Both the position numbers and the translations under genes were made by a program. Below, piece after piece: positions 9,999-18,772 of a stretch of 64,000 nucleotides of DNA (its first letter is position 1; the number at the start of each line of letters is the position of its first letter). Below the pieces are notes generated by a model, which was not told the DNA's origin, searched no databases, and saw only the letters and a program-made list of their open reading frames with translations. The DNA comes from Flavobacterium oreochromis (GTDB taxonomy: Bacteria > Bacteroidota > Bacteroidia > Flavobacteriales > Flavobacteriaceae): assembly GCF_019565455.1 (NCBI RefSeq), contig NZ_CP067377.1, forward strand, positions 1,990,001 to 2,054,000, in the 5' to 3' direction.

Positions 9999-10439
9999 AT
10001 GAAGAAGATTTTGACTTTCGCTTTTTTTGTTTTAACATTTTTCAATAATCTAAGTGCGCAAAATAAAAATGTTTCAAAAAGTATAATTAATCCGATGGCG
10101 TACGTAAGTAAATTTCATGAAAAAAGCGAATTAGATGGGATGCAAAAAGGAGGATTAGTAGAGCTATATTTAGAGCGTATCCGTGTTTTAGTACATAGAA
10201 TTCCTTTTATAGCTTTAACAAATAAGACAGGTATATCTATGCAAGATGTAGGAATACCTGAAAATTCAGGGTATAATAAGTTTTTAGATAAGCAACATGA
10301 AGCAATTAAGTATTTTCTATCAGAGACCGAAAGTTGTCAAAAATCAATAACTCCTTTTGCTGATAAAAATAATATTATTAATGCTATTTTAGCTTATGAA
10401 ACGATTCTAAAAGATTTGAGAATGTTACATGATAATTAA
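9999..10439 (+). CDS. Small periplasmic protein, function unknown
   Basis: The ATG at 9999 leads straight into a signal peptide ('MKKILTFAFFVLTFFNNLSAQ'); an in-frame ATG at 9963 would lie upstream of the predicted -7 box. The mature part of about 125 aa is mostly helical and has no cysteine pair or known catalytic motif that I recognise ('GGLVELYLERIRVLVHRIPF' is the most conserved-looking stretch). Divergence from a Crp/Fnr gene suggests it is regulated by it. I do not recognise a family. Confidence 0.7.
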   Translation: MKKILTFAFFVLTFFNNLSAQNKNVSKSIINPMAYVSKFHEKSELDGMQKGGLVELYLERIRVLVHRIPFIALTNKTGISMQDVGIPENSGYNKFLDKQHEAIKYFLSETESCQKSITPFADKNNIINAILAYETILKDLRMLHDN

Positions 10440-10491
10440 CCCCTTAAAAATGAGCTTTGTTATTTCTGTTTTTATAATTTTTGAATGTTAA

Positions 10492-10602
10492 AATGGTTAG
10501 GTTTTCCAGCTGTAATTGTTGTAAGTTTGGGTTATGCACAATTTTTGTCTTGTTATTGATTTTTATTAGTTATTGATGTAACTAATCTGGAAAACCTTCC
10601 AT
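10492..10602. repeat. Inverted-repeat element, possible MITE or structured RNA
   Basis: AGGTTTTCCAG at 10499-10509 is exactly complementary to CTGGAAAACCT at 10587-10597, and the match widens to ATGG / CCAT on the outside with two unpaired bases. The arms enclose about 77 bases with no coding potential. This lies in a 509-base gene-free stretch (10440-10948) that otherwise holds only the terminator-like hairpin at 10683 and AT-rich sequence. Confidence 0.5.
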
Positions 10603-10682
10603 TTTATTTATTGTGTCAATTTTATATAATTTATAATGTTGCGTTCTAAATGAAAAATTTTATTTATTAGTTAACTTTGATT

Positions 10683-10725
10683 AAAAAGGTTCAAGTCATA
10701 ATAGACTTGAACCTTTTGTTTTTAT
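10683..10725 (+). terminator. Rho-independent terminator-like hairpin
   Basis: AAAAGGTTCAAGTC / GACTTGAACCTTTT stem with a 6-base loop followed by a T-rich tail. It is 240 bases downstream of the small exported protein gene, so it may end that transcript or an unannotated small RNA in the gap. Confidence 0.75.
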
Positions 10726-10948
10726 TTCATTTTTGTTGAATGCTTATTTGTTCTTAATGGTCATTCCAAAATATTTTTTAATTCAATAACAAAAGGATAT
10801 TAAAGCTTTCGAATTCTTAAATTTTAAAAAGGATTTTTTGTAGAGGTGTTTGTTTGAGTTGATAGTTTAATTTTTTTCTATTTTAGTAAAAAAGAAGAGT
10901 AATAGATCAAGAAATTATAGGTTCTATATTTATTTTTTTACATCTAAA

Positions 10949-12115
10949 CTACATTGAATGTTTTTTAACTAAAAGTTTTTCTTTTAAAATAGTTTTTAGA
11001 TAAAATAAACCAATCATTCCAGCTAATAAAGAACCTATAATGATATATAATTTAGAATTATTTATTATGGTAGGATCGGTAAAAGCTAATAAATCTATAA
11101 AAATAGACATGGTAAATCCTATTCCACCTAATATACCAGCTCCAAAAATAGTATACCAGTTTAAATCTTTTGGTAGTTTTGCCCATTTTAATTTTACTGA
11201 TAACCACGAAAGAAAGGTAATACCTAGTGGTTTACCTATTGCTAAGCCTAAAATGATCCCTAAACCATAACTGGGTAATACCCCTTCATTACTATTAAAT
11301 GCGAGGATGATAGCGGTATTTGCTAAAGCAAAAATAGGAAGAATTAAAAAGGCAACAGGTTTGTGTAATAGATGTTCTAATTTGTAAGAAATTGTATTTT
11401 CTGTTCCATCTTCAAAAGGAATTGCAAAAGCTAATAGCACTCCTGTAATTGTTGCATGAACACCTGAATGTAGCATAAAATACCACATTACAATACCTAG
11501 GATTAAGTAAGGCCATAGTTTGTAAAACTTCATTCTGTTCATGATTAAAAGTATTCCAAATATAGTCATGGCTATCCCTAAATTCATCCAGTTCATATCA
11601 GTTGAATAAAATAAGGCTATAACAATTATAGCACCTAAATCATCAATAACAGCTAGAGCTGTCAAGAAAATTTTTAGAGAAACAGGAACTCGATTGCCTA
11701 ATAAAGATAAAATTCCAATTGCAAAAGCTATATCTGTAGCCATAGGAATTCCTATTCCATTAGTATAAGGTGTGTTCTGATTTATAAGATAGTAAATTCC
11801 TGCAGGAACAAGCATTCCTCCTAAAGCACCTAATATAGGAAGTAGTGCATTTTTAATCCTAGATAATTCTCCTATATAAATTTCGCGTTCTAATTCTAAA
11901 CCTATCATTAGAAAAAAAATAGTCATTAAACCATCATTAATAATATGTTCTATTGAAAAATTTCCAATTTTAGTATGCCATAAATGTGAATAACTTTCTC
12001 CAAATGTAGAGTTAGTTATTGTTATAGAAAATATAGTACAAAATATTAAGATGATACCACTGGCTTTTTCGCTCTCAAAAAATGATTGAAATAATTTAGT
12101 CAATTTCACAGTCAA
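10949..12115 (-). CDS. nhaA: Na+/H+ antiporter NhaA
   Basis: NhaA exchanges two H+ for one Na+ across the inner membrane in pH and sodium homeostasis. Two signatures are clear: 'PMATDIAFAIGIL' and 'ALAVIDDLGAIIVIALFY', the latter with the Asp-Asp pair (D163/D164 of E. coli) that binds the ion. About 12 hydrophobic segments follow. The frame is open up to 12196, but no ATG fits the family; the TTG at 12115 ('MTVKLTKLFQSFF') gives 388 aa, the same as E. coli NhaA, so I chose it. It is divergent from the K+ channel gene with about 40 bp between starts, which hints at joint control of cation balance. Confidence 0.95.
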   Translation of the reverse strand: MTVKLTKLFQSFFESEKASGIILIFCTIFSITITNSTFGESYSHLWHTKIGNFSIEHIINDGLMTIFFLMIGLELEREIYIGELSRIKNALLPILGALGGMLVPAGIYYLINQNTPYTNGIGIPMATDIAFAIGILSLLGNRVPVSLKIFLTALAVIDDLGAIIVIALFYSTDMNWMNLGIAMTIFGILLIMNRMKFYKLWPYLILGIVMWYFMLHSGVHATITGVLLAFAIPFEDGTENTISYKLEHLLHKPVAFLILPIFALANTAIILAFNSNEGVLPSYGLGIILGLAIGKPLGITFLSWLSVKLKWAKLPKDLNWYTIFGAGILGGIGFTMSIFIDLLAFTDPTIINNSKLYIIIGSLLAGMIGLFYLKTILKEKLLVKKHSM

Positions 12116-12155
12116 TGTTTTTAATAAAATATATGGTAAATTTACGAAAAAAAAA

Positions 12156-13115
12156 ATGATGGCAGTATTTGGAAGAAAAACAAAGAAGCTAACCACAGAT
12201 GAGCATACTGGATTTGGTTCAGATCCTGAAAATTATGGAGGTCGTTTTGTTAGTAAGGATGGTTCCGCAAATGTTATTAAATCAGGAATTCCATTATTTG
12301 ATCAAATTAGTTGGTTTCATACCCTTTTACAATTGCCTATTTGGAAATTTCATTTTGTAATATTAGCTGTATTTGTAATGGTTAATTTTTTATTTGCTTC
12401 AGTATATTATATAATAGGGATTGAGCATTTAAATGGAATTACGGCTACAAATGAGTTAGAAAAATTTGCACAAGCGTATTTTTTTAGTACACAGACTTTT
12501 ACAACAGTAGGATATGGACATATAAATCCTCAAGGTTTTTTAACTAGTACAATAGCTTCTATTGAAGCATTGATGGGGTTATTAGCTTTTGCATTAGCAA
12601 CAGGTTTATTATATGGTAGATTTAGTAAACCTAGGGCTTATCTAAAGTTTACTCACAATGCTTTAATTACCCCTTTTCAAGATGGTTGCGCACTAATGAT
12701 GAGAGTTGCTCCTTTTAAAAACACGACCTTAACAGATGCTGTTGCAAAAATAACGTTAGGGTTAAAAGTACAAGAAAAAGGAAAATGGGTTAATAAGTTT
12801 TATCCCTTAGAGTTAGAATATGACCACGTAAATGTTTTAACGCTTAGTTGGACCCTAGTACATGTGATTGATGAAAATAGTCCTCTTTATGGTTTCTCAA
12901 AACAAGATTTTGAGACTAGAAAAGGAGAAGTAATAGTTTTTTTAAAAGCTTTTGATGATATGTTTAGTAATAATGTGGTAAAAAGAACTTCTTATACATT
13001 TGATGAAATCATCTACGGCGCTAAATTTAAGCCTATGTATGAACACAATAATAGTTTTACCTCAACTATTTTACATATAGATCGGTTAAATCAATTTGAA
13101 AAAGTTGAGATATAA
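12156..13115 (+). CDS. Inward-rectifier (Kir/KirBac-type) potassium channel
   Basis: 319 aa with two transmembrane helices (about residues 65-90 and 130-155) flanking a pore loop whose filter reads 'TTVGYGHINP', the K+ selectivity signature. A cytoplasmic immunoglobulin-like domain of about 150 residues follows ('ALMMRVAPFKN', 'LSWTLVHVIDENSPLYG', the latter typical of Kir C-terminal domains). Function: gated K+ flux across the inner membrane. ATG codons occur at 12156 and 12159; either could be used. It is paired head-to-head with nhaA. Confidence 0.92.
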   Translation: MMAVFGRKTKKLTTDEHTGFGSDPENYGGRFVSKDGSANVIKSGIPLFDQISWFHTLLQLPIWKFHFVILAVFVMVNFLFASVYYIIGIEHLNGITATNELEKFAQAYFFSTQTFTTVGYGHINPQGFLTSTIASIEALMGLLAFALATGLLYGRFSKPRAYLKFTHNALITPFQDGCALMMRVAPFKNTTLTDAVAKITLGLKVQEKGKWVNKFYPLELEYDHVNVLTLSWTLVHVIDENSPLYGFSKQDFETRKGEVIVFLKAFDDMFSNNVVKRTSYTFDEIIYGAKFKPMYEHNNSFTSTILHIDRLNQFEKVEI

Positions 13116-13153
13116 CTAAAGGAAAGAATTAATATAATTTTGGTTGAATTTAT

Positions 13154-13695
13154 TTATAGAGCTAGAAGTTTAAATGTCGTAGATACCTCTATTGATTTTG
13201 CAATTTTATAGCCAACAATACTAGGGATTTCAATATTAAATTCTTCTGGTTTTAAAACAAAGTTAGCTACAAGAATATAGTTGTTTCCTTCTTTTTTAGT
13301 GTTGCGGGAACCGTCATATTTTTTGATTTTCCATGAATTTCAAATGTTCCATTTATTTGAATTTTAGTTTGATTATCAAAATTATATGAGTTATAGTTTT
13401 CTATTTTCCCTTTAAAAATGGCCTTTGGAAATTTATCACTTTCCATATAATTTTCATTGAAGTGCTCTTGCATTAAACTGTTTTTAAATTTAAAAGTTTT
13501 AATACTTATTGCAGAAGCAAGATCTCCAGTTTTTGAATTTAATACACATACAGCAGTAGAAGTTGTAGCTTTAACTTCTTCGAAAGTAGCAACAGATGCT
13601 TCAAATGTTACTATTCCATTTTTTGCTATATTTTTTTCTTGTGTCCAAGAATGTATATTTATAAATAAAAATAATGAATAAAATAGGCTTTTCAT
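13154..13695 (-). CDS. YceI-family periplasmic lipid-binding protein (frameshifted near 13300)
   Basis: The ATG at 13695 begins a signal peptide ('MKSLFYSLFLFINIHSWTQ'). The body has the YceI lipocalin-like pattern: 'NGIVTFEASVATFEEVKAT', 'FNENYMESDKFPKAIFKG', 'GTFEIHGKSKNMTVPATL'. YceI proteins bind polyisoprenoid or similar lipids. The frame stops at 13267; one extra A in the run at about 13300 restores 'TLKKEGNNYILVANFVLK' and a natural end at 13154, giving 180 aa, a normal length. It is followed upstream by a cytochrome c and a DUF5777 gene, a grouping I associate with exported electron-transfer clusters in Bacteroidetes. Confidence 0.85.
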
Positions 13696-13784
13696 AATTA
13701 TTGTATAGTTTAAATAGTATTGAATTATTAATTGTTTTTGTGCTTTAAGCACACTCTAGGGGGTAAGTGTGCTTTAGCTATAAA

Positions 13785-14132
13785 TTACTTTTCTAATAAG
13801 CCATCAGCTTGCCATTGTTTTAGGATATCAATGTTGGCTTGAGACATTTTGCCTGTAGGAGGCATTACTCCAGCTCCTGTTCTTTGTATTCTATCTATAA
13901 TACCATTAATATTAATTTTTGTAGTATTATATGTGTCTAAAGCGGTTAATCCTCTTCCAGGATGACAACCAATGCAATTATTAGTGAAAATTGCTTTTGC
14001 GTTTGCTTCATAAGTTAATTTTGCTCCACTAGTAGGAGTTGTAGTAGGTACTGAAATAGTTGATTCGTTATCCTTAGAACAACTTGTTAAACTAATTGTT
14101 AGGAAACTTAAAAACAAAAATGTTTTTTTCAT
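13785..14132 (-). CDS. Lipoprotein c-type cytochrome
   Basis: 115 aa. 'MKKTFLFLSFLTISLTSCSKD' is a lipoprotein signal with the lipobox Cys at residue 19. A single haem-binding motif 'CIGCH' lies at about 53-57, and 'MPPTGKMS' at about 90 supplies a candidate Met axial ligand. The size fits a class I mono-haem cytochrome anchored by lipid to the membrane, facing the periplasm. It should shuttle electrons. It sits between YceI (same strand, downstream) and DUF5777 (divergent, about 100 bp). Confidence 0.9.
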   Translation of the reverse strand: MKKTFLFLSFLTISLTSCSKDNESTISVPTTTPTSGAKLTYEANAKAIFTNNCIGCHPGRGLTALDTYNTTKININGIIDRIQRTGAGVMPPTGKMSQANIDILKQWQADGLLEK

Positions 14133-14160
14133 AATGAGTTGATTTTAGTTATTAAATTTA

Positions 14161-14168
14161 TATATTTG
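14161..14168 (+). promoter_or_regulatory. Candidate -7 box for the DUF5777 gene
   Basis: TATATTTG is an exact TAnnTTTG match, 66 bases before the ATG at 14235, in the divergent gap with the cytochrome gene. The -33 element is weak (TTTAG about 20 bases upstream). Confidence 0.5.
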
Positions 14169-14234
14169 TCTATACAAATAACAGCAAATGTAATTTATTT
14201 ATTTTGATGTTTGGATGTTAAAAAAGTGAAAAAT

Positions 14235-15083
14235 ATGTTAAAGAAAATTTTATTAGGACTTTCAATTGTGTTAAGTAATCATTTACAAGCACAAGATGAT
14301 TTATTAAAAGGAGTAGAAAATAACGACTCGCAAGTAGTTGAATCAGCTTTTAAATCTTTAAAGATTGTAAACTTAGAATCAACAAAATTAGCTTCAAAAG
14401 GAGATATGTATTTTATTGTTTCTCACCGTTTTGGGTTTTTAAATGCAGGATTTGAAAACTTTTTTGGGTTAGATGGAGCTACCACTCAATTAAAATTTGT
14501 TTACGGATTGACTGATGATGTTACCTTGCATTTTTCAAGAAGTACTTTTGCAAAAACATATGATGCTGGTATTAAATATAAAATAGCAAACCAAAAAAAG
14601 GATGGTTTTCCTATTACAATTGTAGGATATAATGCTATAGCTGTTAATTCTGGCATGAAAAAAGAAGTCTATCCATTATTAGAATTTAAACATAGGCTTT
14701 CTTATAATACACAATTATTAGTATCAAGAAAATTTAATGATCAATTAACATTACAATTAGCTCCTACTTTTTTCTATGAAAATGTAGTTGTTGATCCTCA
14801 ACAAAAAAATGCACAATTTGCATTGGGAATGGGAGGACGTTATAAGTTAAGTAAGCGATTCTCTTTAAATGTAGATTATGCTGCACATTTGAATAGAGTA
14901 AAAAGTTCTGATTTTAAAGATCCTCTTTCAGTAGGAGTAGATTTAGAAACGGGAGGTCACATATTTCAAATGTTTTTTACCAATGCTAATGCCATGCACG
15001 ATACAGGTTATTTAGGTAGAACAACAGGAAATTGGAGTAAAGGAGAGATTAGTTTTGGATTTAACTTAGTAAGAGTTTTCTAA
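14235..15083 (+). CDS. DUF5777 family outer-membrane beta-barrel protein
   Basis: The ATG at 14235 precedes a signal peptide ('MLKKILLGLSIVLSNHLQAQ'). The mature protein of about 260 aa is made of repeated amphipathic strands and ends 'GEISFGFNLVRVF' with a terminal Phe, the outer-membrane insertion signal. Family features: 'GDMYFIVSHRFG', 'FGLDGATTQLKFVYGLTDDV' and 'GHIFQMFFTNANAM'. Genes of this family often lie beside YceI and cytochrome c genes in Bacteroidetes, as here, which suggests a role at the cell surface in an electron-transfer or haem-linked process; the exact function is not known. Confidence 0.85.
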   Translation: MLKKILLGLSIVLSNHLQAQDDLLKGVENNDSQVVESAFKSLKIVNLESTKLASKGDMYFIVSHRFGFLNAGFENFFGLDGATTQLKFVYGLTDDVTLHFSRSTFAKTYDAGIKYKIANQKKDGFPITIVGYNAIAVNSGMKKEVYPLLEFKHRLSYNTQLLVSRKFNDQLTLQLAPTFFYENVVVDPQQKNAQFALGMGGRYKLSKRFSLNVDYAAHLNRVKSSDFKDPLSVGVDLETGGHIFQMFFTNANAMHDTGYLGRTTGNWSKGEISFGFNLVRVF

Positions 15084-15128
15084 GAAAAAAGAAGAGAAAA
15101 TTTTATAAAAAAACAATTTTAGTAAGTT

Positions 15129-15210
15129 AGTTTGTCATCTCAATATGAGGAGAATTTGGTGAAAATATGATCCTTTTTCTCTTTGTTTGAAATGACAAAC
15201 TTTCTTTTTT
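15129..15210. terminator. Bidirectional terminator between convergent genes
   Basis: GTTTGTCAT (15130-15138) pairs with ATGACAAAC (15192-15200), with a 53-base inner part and a T-run after the second arm and A-run features before the first. It lies between two converging genes. The 'TTTGTCAT..ATGACAAA' arms resemble a dispersed repeat type common in flavobacterial intergenic regions. Confidence 0.7.
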
Positions 15211-15216
15211 ATAATT

Positions 15217-15762
15217 TTATATCTCTATTTTTACTTTATATTCTGATAAATGAGCAAGAGCCTCAGGGCTTTTGTAGTTAAAATGATCTTCATGTTGTTG
15301 TTGTTCTTTTCGATTAGAGATCGTTTTAAGGCAATTATAGAAACGTCTTACATCTTCAAAATCATTTAAAATTAATCCAGGAACAGGAGTAGTGGTACCA
15401 TTCTTATCTTTAGCTACCATAGTAAAATAAGATGAGTTACAATGTTTTACTATACCTGTTTGTATATTTTCAGCTTCTACACGTATACCTACAATCATGG
15501 ATGTTCGACCTACATAATTTACAGAGGCTTTCATTGTGACTAATTCACCTACTTCTATAGGTGCTAAAAAATCAACAGTGTCTACTGAGGCAGTTACACA
15601 ATAATGTCCTGAAAATTTAGAAGCACAAGCAAAAGCAATCTGGTCTAATAATGACAAAATATAGCCACCATGTATTTTGCCACTAAAATTAGTATGCGAG
15701 GGTAACATGAGTTCTGAAATGACAATTCTAGAGTCATTTACGGTTTTAAAGGTGTTCTTCAT
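15217..15762 (-). CDS. Acyl-CoA thioesterase, hotdog fold
   Basis: 181 aa. 'MLPSHTNFSGKIHGGYILSL' and 'LDQIAFACASKFSG' match the acyl-CoA thioesterase group (YciA/BFIT-like), where the Asp of 'LSLLDQIA' and the 'HGG' loop are functional. These enzymes hydrolyse fatty acyl-CoA to free acid and CoA in the cytoplasm. The C-terminal 40 residues, rich in Gln, His and Lys ('ISNRKEQQQHEDHF'), extend beyond the hotdog core, as is usual for Bacteroidetes members. It lies just downstream of the phytase-like gene on the same strand (24 bases). Confidence 0.88.
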   Translation of the reverse strand: MKNTFKTVNDSRIVISELMLPSHTNFSGKIHGGYILSLLDQIAFACASKFSGHYCVTASVDTVDFLAPIEVGELVTMKASVNYVGRTSMIVGIRVEAENIQTGIVKHCNSSYFTMVAKDKNGTTTPVPGLILNDFEDVRRFYNCLKTISNRKEQQQHEDHFNYKSPEALAHLSEYKVKIEI

Positions 15763-15786
15763 TATATTGTAAAAAAAGATATAAGA

Positions 15787-16922
15787 TCATTTTTCAATTA
15801 ATTCAAATAATATAAATTGATTTAATTGTGATCCAAATTGTTGAAAATTATCATCAGATATAACTATTATAGTTTTATTACCGTTTGGTAGTGTTTTACC
15901 AAAAGTTATCCCTTCAATATTATCTATTTTAGCTTGTTTTAAATATTTCTTGATGTTATTAAAATCTAAAACTAATTCTTTTTTCATAGAAATATATTTT
16001 TGTGATTTTAAATTCTTTATATTCAATGAATTGGTAGACTCAGTCGTGATAGAGGCATCAAATATTTTTACAATATTTTCATTTTGAAAGGCTCTTTCTA
16101 TTACTAAAAAATGGTCTTTTTTATATTCTAAAATATCAGATACCCCATTCATATCATTTGGACTTAGTTTGGGTTTAGTAAGAGCTGATAATTCATAAAT
16201 AAATTCTTTTGTGGCTTGTTTGGTATTTTGATCGTAGTAAGTAAATCGGACAGGATAATTTGCTTTAGAGTAATCAGGTTCTGATCCATCTGATTTTAGA
16301 GGTAATTCATTTGCACTCCATATACCCTGTTTATCAACACTTTTTGTTAACGATTCAAATGAACCATTGTGTACCGTTTCCTGTAAGAAAATGTTAGGAA
16401 TTGTAAATTCTGATAAAAAATTTCCTTTTTATCAGAATTAAAAATACTAGGTTTTTGATTACCTTGGATGTATCCTTCAGATGATATAATTATTTGATTA
16501 TTAAAATATAAGATGCTTTCTAAATCTAAAAATCTGGAAGAATAAAAAGGATCTTTTTTGTCAAAAATGAGCATATCTGTAAAAACAGGTTTACTAATTT
16601 TATCATTTTTAATATCAATATTTGCTATGTAATACCTAGGATTGTAAGCATCATCAGCAACTATATAATAAAGATCATTTTCAGAATCATAGTCAATACC
16701 GGATAATCCTCCAATTGGTAAATTCTTAAAATTTTCATTTGCGGGATAAATGTATTCATCTAAAAACTTAAGTTTTATGTTTGATGAATTATTTACATCA
16801 TTATTATTTGTATTATTCGTAGTGGAAACAGTTTGAATGGGCTGCTCAATTTCAGCTTTATTACAACTAATAAAAAATAAAATGGGAAATGATAAAATGA
16901 TGTGTTTTTTGAAAAATAACAT
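15787..16922 (-). CDS. Lipoprotein, esterase-like activity of phytase family (frameshifted near 16420)
   Basis: 'MLFFKKHIILSFPILFFISC' is a lipoprotein signal with the lipobox Cys at 20, then a Thr/Asn-rich linker. The body has 'PIGGLSGIDYDSENDLYYIV', 'DPFYSSRFLDLESILYFN', 'IISSEGYIQGN' and 'NGSFESLTKS', the pattern of the esterase-like-phytase beta-propeller family (PF13449). The first frame ends at 16347; restoring one base in the A/T run at about 16415-16425 continues it through 'GIWSANELPL' to 'NDMNGVSDILEYKKDHFLVI' and the stop at 15787, about 379 aa in total. Substrate is unknown; the family name reflects a phytase-like esterase activity. Faces the periplasm or surface. Confidence 0.8.
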
Positions 16923-16932
16923 ATTGTTTTAG

Positions 16933-16983
16933 TTTATAAATAGTTTGTAAATAGTTTTTAAATAGTTTTTAAATAGTTTTAAA
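16933..16983. repeat. Short tandem repeat, 11-bp unit, four copies
   Basis: Units TTTATAAATAG, TTTGTAAATAG, TTTTTAAATAG, TTTTTAAATAG and a partial fifth stand directly upstream of the phytase-like lipoprotein start, where its promoter would be. Copy-number change could alter promoter spacing. Confidence 0.8.
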
Positions 16984-17050
16984 TCATATGTATTAGAATA
17001 ATAAAATAATTAGCGATTAAAAATAGGGGATTTTTCTTCTTGTACATTCG

Positions 17051-17375
17051 TTACAAAATATGTTGTATCCCCCACCAAGGAAAAGTTTTATAACGTTCTA
17101 TATAAGTTACTTTTACATAACGCCCTTCTAGGTTTTTTAATTTTTCAATTGTCCTATTCTCATTATCTAATATTGAAAAAGAAAAAATTTTATTACCAGA
17201 AAGTCCTTGACTTAATTCACCTTCCCAAGTTTTGAATACATAACCTTTTTTACTGAATTTAATAAGTTCACCCGTTCGAGTTCCTTCGCTATAAGTCGCA
17301 TAATATAAAATAGTAAAGTACAAGGCAAAGCAAAAGGTAAATGTACCTAAGCTAATCCAAAAATTTTTTTAACAT
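17051..17375 (-). CDS. Small membrane-anchored protein (Bacteroidetes '6PGDH-like' mislabelled family; frameshifted)
   Basis: The conserved body 'YYATYSEGTRTGELIKFS' to 'KGYVFKTWEGELSQG' and the end 'GRYVKVTYIERYKTFPWWG' belong to a small Bacteroidetes family often labelled 6-phosphogluconate dehydrogenase in databases, with no dehydrogenase domain visible. One hydrophobic segment precedes it. An intact start is reached only if one base in the A7T5 run near 17365 is removed, giving 'MLKKFWISLGTFTF' from the ATG at 17375, total about 107 aa. The true function is unknown. It begins six bases after the rmuC stop, so the two are probably co-transcribed. Confidence 0.65.
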
Positions 17376-17380
17376 ATAAA

Positions 17381-18749
17381 TTAGTTTATTAAATTATTTT
17401 CATTTTGTTCTGCTCTGTTTATAATAGCTTCAGGAAGCGATTTTTTAGCTTTAGCTCCCATTTTTTTAGTTTTTCTACACTTGTTATAAGATTACCTTTG
17501 CCTTCTATGAGTTTATTCATAGCTCCTGAATATTCATTTTTAGCTTCGTCCATTCGTTTGCCTATCTTAATAAGATCTTGTACAAAACCTTCAAATTTAT
17601 CATATAAAGCACCTGCTTGGCGAGCAATTTCATAAGCATTTTCTTGTTGCTTTTGGTTCGTCCACATACTGTCAATAGTGCGCAGTGTTGCTAGTAGGGT
17701 AGAAGGGGTAACGATTACAATATTACGCTCAAAGGCTTTGTTGTACAAGGTGGTATCTTCCTGCAAGGCTAGGGCAAATGCAGGTTCTATAGGTACAAAA
17801 AGAAGGACAAAATCTGGACTTTCTATTTTGTACAAGTCGTGATAGTTTTTTTCGCCCAATTGATCTACGTGACGTTTTAACGAAGCAACGTGTTCTTTTA
17901 AATACTGCTCTTTTAAATTGTCATCTTCCTCATTTACATAGCGTTCATAAGCGGTTAACGTCACTTTTGAATCAACAATCATTTTTTTTCCATCAGGTAG
18001 GTTAATCACTACGTCAGGTTGTAAACGTTGTCCTTCATCGTTTGTGAAGCTTTGTTGTACTTCATATTCGCGCCCTTTTTCTAAGCCTGATTTTTCTAAA
18101 ACACGCTCTAGGACTAGTTCGCCCCAGTTTCCTTGCATTTTGCTATCGCCTTTTAGCGCTTTGGTCAAATTAAGGGTTTCTTTGCTCATTTGTGCATTCA
18201 TTTCGCGTAGCCCAATGATTTGCTGGCGTAATGCGGCATGGTAATCAATGCTTTCTTTGTGGGTGTCTTCGACTTTCTTTTCAAAAAGTTGAATTTTATC
18301 TTGTAACGGAGAAAGTATGGTTTTTAAGTTTTCTTTGTTTTGCTCGGCAAACTTATTTGATTTTTCTTCGAGAATTTTGTTAGCAAGGTTTTCAAATTCT
18401 TTAGTAAACTTCTCTTGAAGTTGTTCTACTTCTTGCTTTTGTTCTTTATTGCGTTCCAATAAATTGTCAAAATCAACTTCTTTTTTGATAATTGAATGGC
18501 TAAGGCTTCTTTTTCAGTTCGGATGGCTTCTTTTTCAATGGTGCTATTTTTTAATTGTTGTTCCCATTGGGTTCTTTCTGTTTGTAATTGTTGTTTTAAT
18601 TGCTCGATTTGAGAAAGTAAGCCGTTAATTTTTTCCTCAAAAGTAGCGTTTGTAGTTTTAGCCGATGCTGAAAAGATGATTTTTCCTAGGTAGATTCCTA
18701 TGGCTAAGGCAATGATTAATGTTATTATTATGATTATTGATTCACTCAT
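17381..18749 (-). CDS. rmuC: DNA recombination protein RmuC (two frameshifts)
   Basis: N-terminal membrane helix ('IIIIITLIIALAIGIYLGKI'), a long coiled coil (about residues 30-180), then the RmuC nuclease-like domain with 'KGDSKMQGNWGELVLERVLE', 'DVVINLPDGKKMIVDSKVTL' and 'IVIVTPSTLLATLRTI'. RmuC limits inverted-repeat recombination in E. coli; the core looks like a PD-(D/E)XK-type fold. The frame breaks at about 18480 (one A missing; joins 'LSKKEVDFDNLLERNKEQ') and again at about 17463 (one A missing; restores 'KLKKMGAKAKKSLPEAII' and the stop at 17381). Joined length is about 457 aa, normal for the family. Both breaks are in A-runs. Confidence 0.93.
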
Positions 18750-18772
18750 TATTCTGATTTTAAAATGTAAAT

